In this document: piece after piece, positions 62,002 through 64,000 of the stretch
Layout of the letters: the number at the start of each line of letters is the position of its first letter
Position numbering within the stretch: the first letter of the stretch is position 1
Notes under the pieces: generated by a model
The model's input: only the letters and a program-made list of their open reading frames with translations
What the model was told of the DNA's origin: nothing
Database searches by the model: none
Source: Coturnix japonica
Taxonomy: Eukaryota > Chordata > Aves > Galliformes > Phasianidae
Reading direction: 5' to 3'
DNA: 64,000 nt
NCBI RefSeq assembly: GCF_001577835.2
Contig: NC_029541.1
Location: 1,855,141-1,919,140 of the forward strand
Translations under genes and position numbers: made by a program

Positions 62002-64000
62002 GAGCCACACTCCCTAGCCTAATTGTGCAATCAAAAGCAACATCTCAGACAAAAAGAAAGTGTTGCTTGTTTCCACTACAAAGGCTTCCAGACTGATGGG
62101 TGCTGAATATTTTACCTAAACTTCTGAAAGAAGAGCAGAAGTATTTAGAAATGACATGAGAGAGGAAATTGCGGGCCTGTCAAGACAAAGCTCCTATTTA
62201 CCATTAGACACTTAGGTTTGCTTTTGTGATAACCTGCACCAGGCATCAAAGCGAGACAGGTGATGCTCTTTCATCAGCCAGCAGAAATGTAGCACGGTGG
62301 TGGCAGTGGAACACTGAGAGTGGGGAGATGACAGCAGAGCGCTGTGTGAGGGATTGTGTTTATGCTGCCACCTGGCTTTGCATCCAGTGTGTACAACTCA
62401 CTTACTGTACTGTGCAAGGCCAGCTTGGAAGGGGCAGCCTGATGTGGGCTGGAACTGGATGGGCTCTAAGGTCTTTTCCAACCCAAGTCCTTCTGTGATA
62501 ATAGGAAGTATGAGACTCTTCCCAGGAGCTCCCTGTATATACTTCTGCATAAGATGAAATGACTGTTTAGAGAGATTGTGCTCATTAAGATGAGCAGATT
62601 GTGCTGGAGGAGAAAGCCAGAAAGAAGACTAGTTGATTTTTAGCAGCACAGTCAGTCTGTTCAGTAGCATAGAAGATGTAAGAAGCTTTCTAAAGGTGGC
62701 TGTGCATGTTATTTTTCTCCTCATCCTTTCTAAGAAAATAAAAAAGTGCTGGAGCTGAGCAAAATCACTGTTTGCATCAACCTTCATCAGTGAAGATCTC
62801 CATAGACTGTCCAAGGAGCTTCCCACTCCCGGGACCTGTTTCAGCTTCTGAAGGCCAGTTACTTCCCTTCCAGTTTGGAACTGGTTGGACTCTGTCACAG
62901 TCAGGCTTATAAGAGACATCAATAAGAAATGAAACTCCAGCAGGAAGAAAATGCATGTGCCTGGGAACATTTGCCCTCTGCTGCTCTAAGTACAGTGTTG
63001 TGTATTTAAGAGTCTGTTCATTTTGGATTTAGGGCTGTGACTGTAGGTGTAAACACACTCTGGGCTGCTGAATTCACTTGTGTTGGAGTGTAGCTGTCCT
63101 GTTCCTGCTGTATGCAGTTCCCTACAGGCTGCTTAACCCACTGATGAACATACAGTGCATTCAGTGCAGCCAGAGCCAAGAAGGCAGGTGAGCAATCACT
63201 GCCTTACACAGCCAGCATTTCTGAGGGCCACAGAGAGACCAAAGCAACGCTGTAACTAACTTTAACATTGTGCTGGTACAAAGAAAAGCTGAAACAGACT
63301 CAAAAAGCATGAGAGGAAAACAGCTCCTGTAAGTTCAGGTCAGTTCTGCTCTTGTAATTGACTGCTGTTGAAACTTGTGCTGCTTGGTATGTAAGTTACT
63401 TATACCATACTTAAAGTAGAGGTAGGTGTTAGTCTGCCCCTAAGAGCTTTAATCCTTTTATCGTCAGGGTTGCATCCAGCAAATTCTCATTCTTTTCTAC
63501 CTGTCTGCAGCCTGTAAGGTAGGCTTGGTATTGAAGTTTGCTGTTACTGTTTTGCTGCTATGGGTGTATTGTTTTTATTTCCTGTGAATGCCTTTCTGGT
63601 TAAGAGTAACACCAACATCTCTGCCAACGCTGTACGTGCTGATGCGTTTCGTTCCCATTGGTATGGATACGGGTTCTGTTAGTGGCAGTGTTTCTTCTTT
63701 CTAAGTGCAGCAAATCTCTCTTCTTTTATAAGTGCCTATGGGAAGATTTCCAGGAGTGCTCCAGGCCCTCCTTAAAGGGTTCAGGTCTATCCACCTGGCT
63801 TCTGCAAAGTCCTTTCCCCTTTCCCTGTTAGTGGATCAGCAGAGAGAAGTGTCCTTCAGTGTCTGCACAGAGGCAGAGTCAGTCGTGTGCAATCACTTTC
63901 CATTATTCTAGATGAGTTTCTATTCTTGTATTAGAGAACAAAGGTTATGGCACATTGATCTTCCAGCAGAGGGCCAGGCCCATTACCTGCCTAAGGACTG
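62002..64000. other. Right-edge spacer downstream of KCTD20
   Basis: No exon was recognised. A CR1 tail lies at 62435-62505. In human the next gene is STK38, convergent with KCTD20. A minus-strand AATAAA at about 63574-63579 might be the end of its 3' untranslated region, but no STK38 coding sequence is inside the window. Confidence 0.4.
62435..62505 (+). mobile_element. CR1 LINE 3' end
   Basis: A sense CR1 tail: GATGTGGGCTGGAACTGGAT, GGGCTCTAAGGTCTTTTCCA, and ACCCAAGTCCTTCTGTGAT. Only about 70 bases are preserved. Confidence 0.85.

Overview
This is a vertebrate nuclear window, almost certainly from a bird and probably from a galliform such as chicken. The main evidence is the interspersed repeats: many short, 5'-truncated CR1 LINE copies ending in the ATTCTRTG-type 3' repeat, and no Alu, B1 or L1. 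The gene order matches the conserved block at human 6p21.31 (PNPLA1, BNIP5, ETV7, KCTD20), which I recall lying on chicken microchromosome 26. The species and chromosome are inferred. The gene identities come from reading spliced exons.

Layout. (1) Bases 1 to about 20.9 kb hold no gene I can recognise. This stretch has tandem repeats, CR1 scraps, one weak candidate exon and several AT-rich islands dense in homeodomain-type motifs that look like conserved non-coding elements. (2) A CpG-rich promoter lies at 20.93-21.09 kb. It has NRF1 and YY1 sites facing right and a TATA box facing left. (3) A complete six-exon patatin-like phospholipase gene lies on + at 22.8-25.3 kb. It is a paralogue of PNPLA1 with altered residues around the active site. 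(4) PNPLA1 itself lies on - at 27.9-33.3 kb, tail to tail with the paralogue. (5) BNIP5 lies on - at 36.5-40.1 kb, with an eight-nucleotide coding first exon behind a TATA promoter and a BH3 motif in its fourth exon. (6) ETV7 lies on - at 43.0-46.7 kb, with an intact PNT and ETS domain and a six-nucleotide coding first exon beside an interferon-type promoter element. (7) A CpG-rich divergent promoter region contains about ten CCACGCC repeats. (8) KCTD20 lies on + at 47.4-61.9 kb. (9) The last 2 kb has no gene that I can identify.

The genes are linked by ancestry, not by one pathway. PNPLA1 and its paralogue are lipid-acyl enzymes, BNIP5 is a BCL2-family interactor, ETV7 is an interferon-inducible Ets repressor, and KCTD20 is a BTB-fold regulator of Akt signalling. 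Mammalian PXT1, between ETV7 and KCTD20, was not found.

The best leads are the inverted PNPLA pair with a degenerate-looking active-site frame, a frame conflict inside a conserved KCTD20 exon, an overlapping GAS/ISRE about 30 bp from the ETV7 start, the CCACGCC array between two divergent promoters, and a minisatellite that starts exactly at an ETV7 splice donor.
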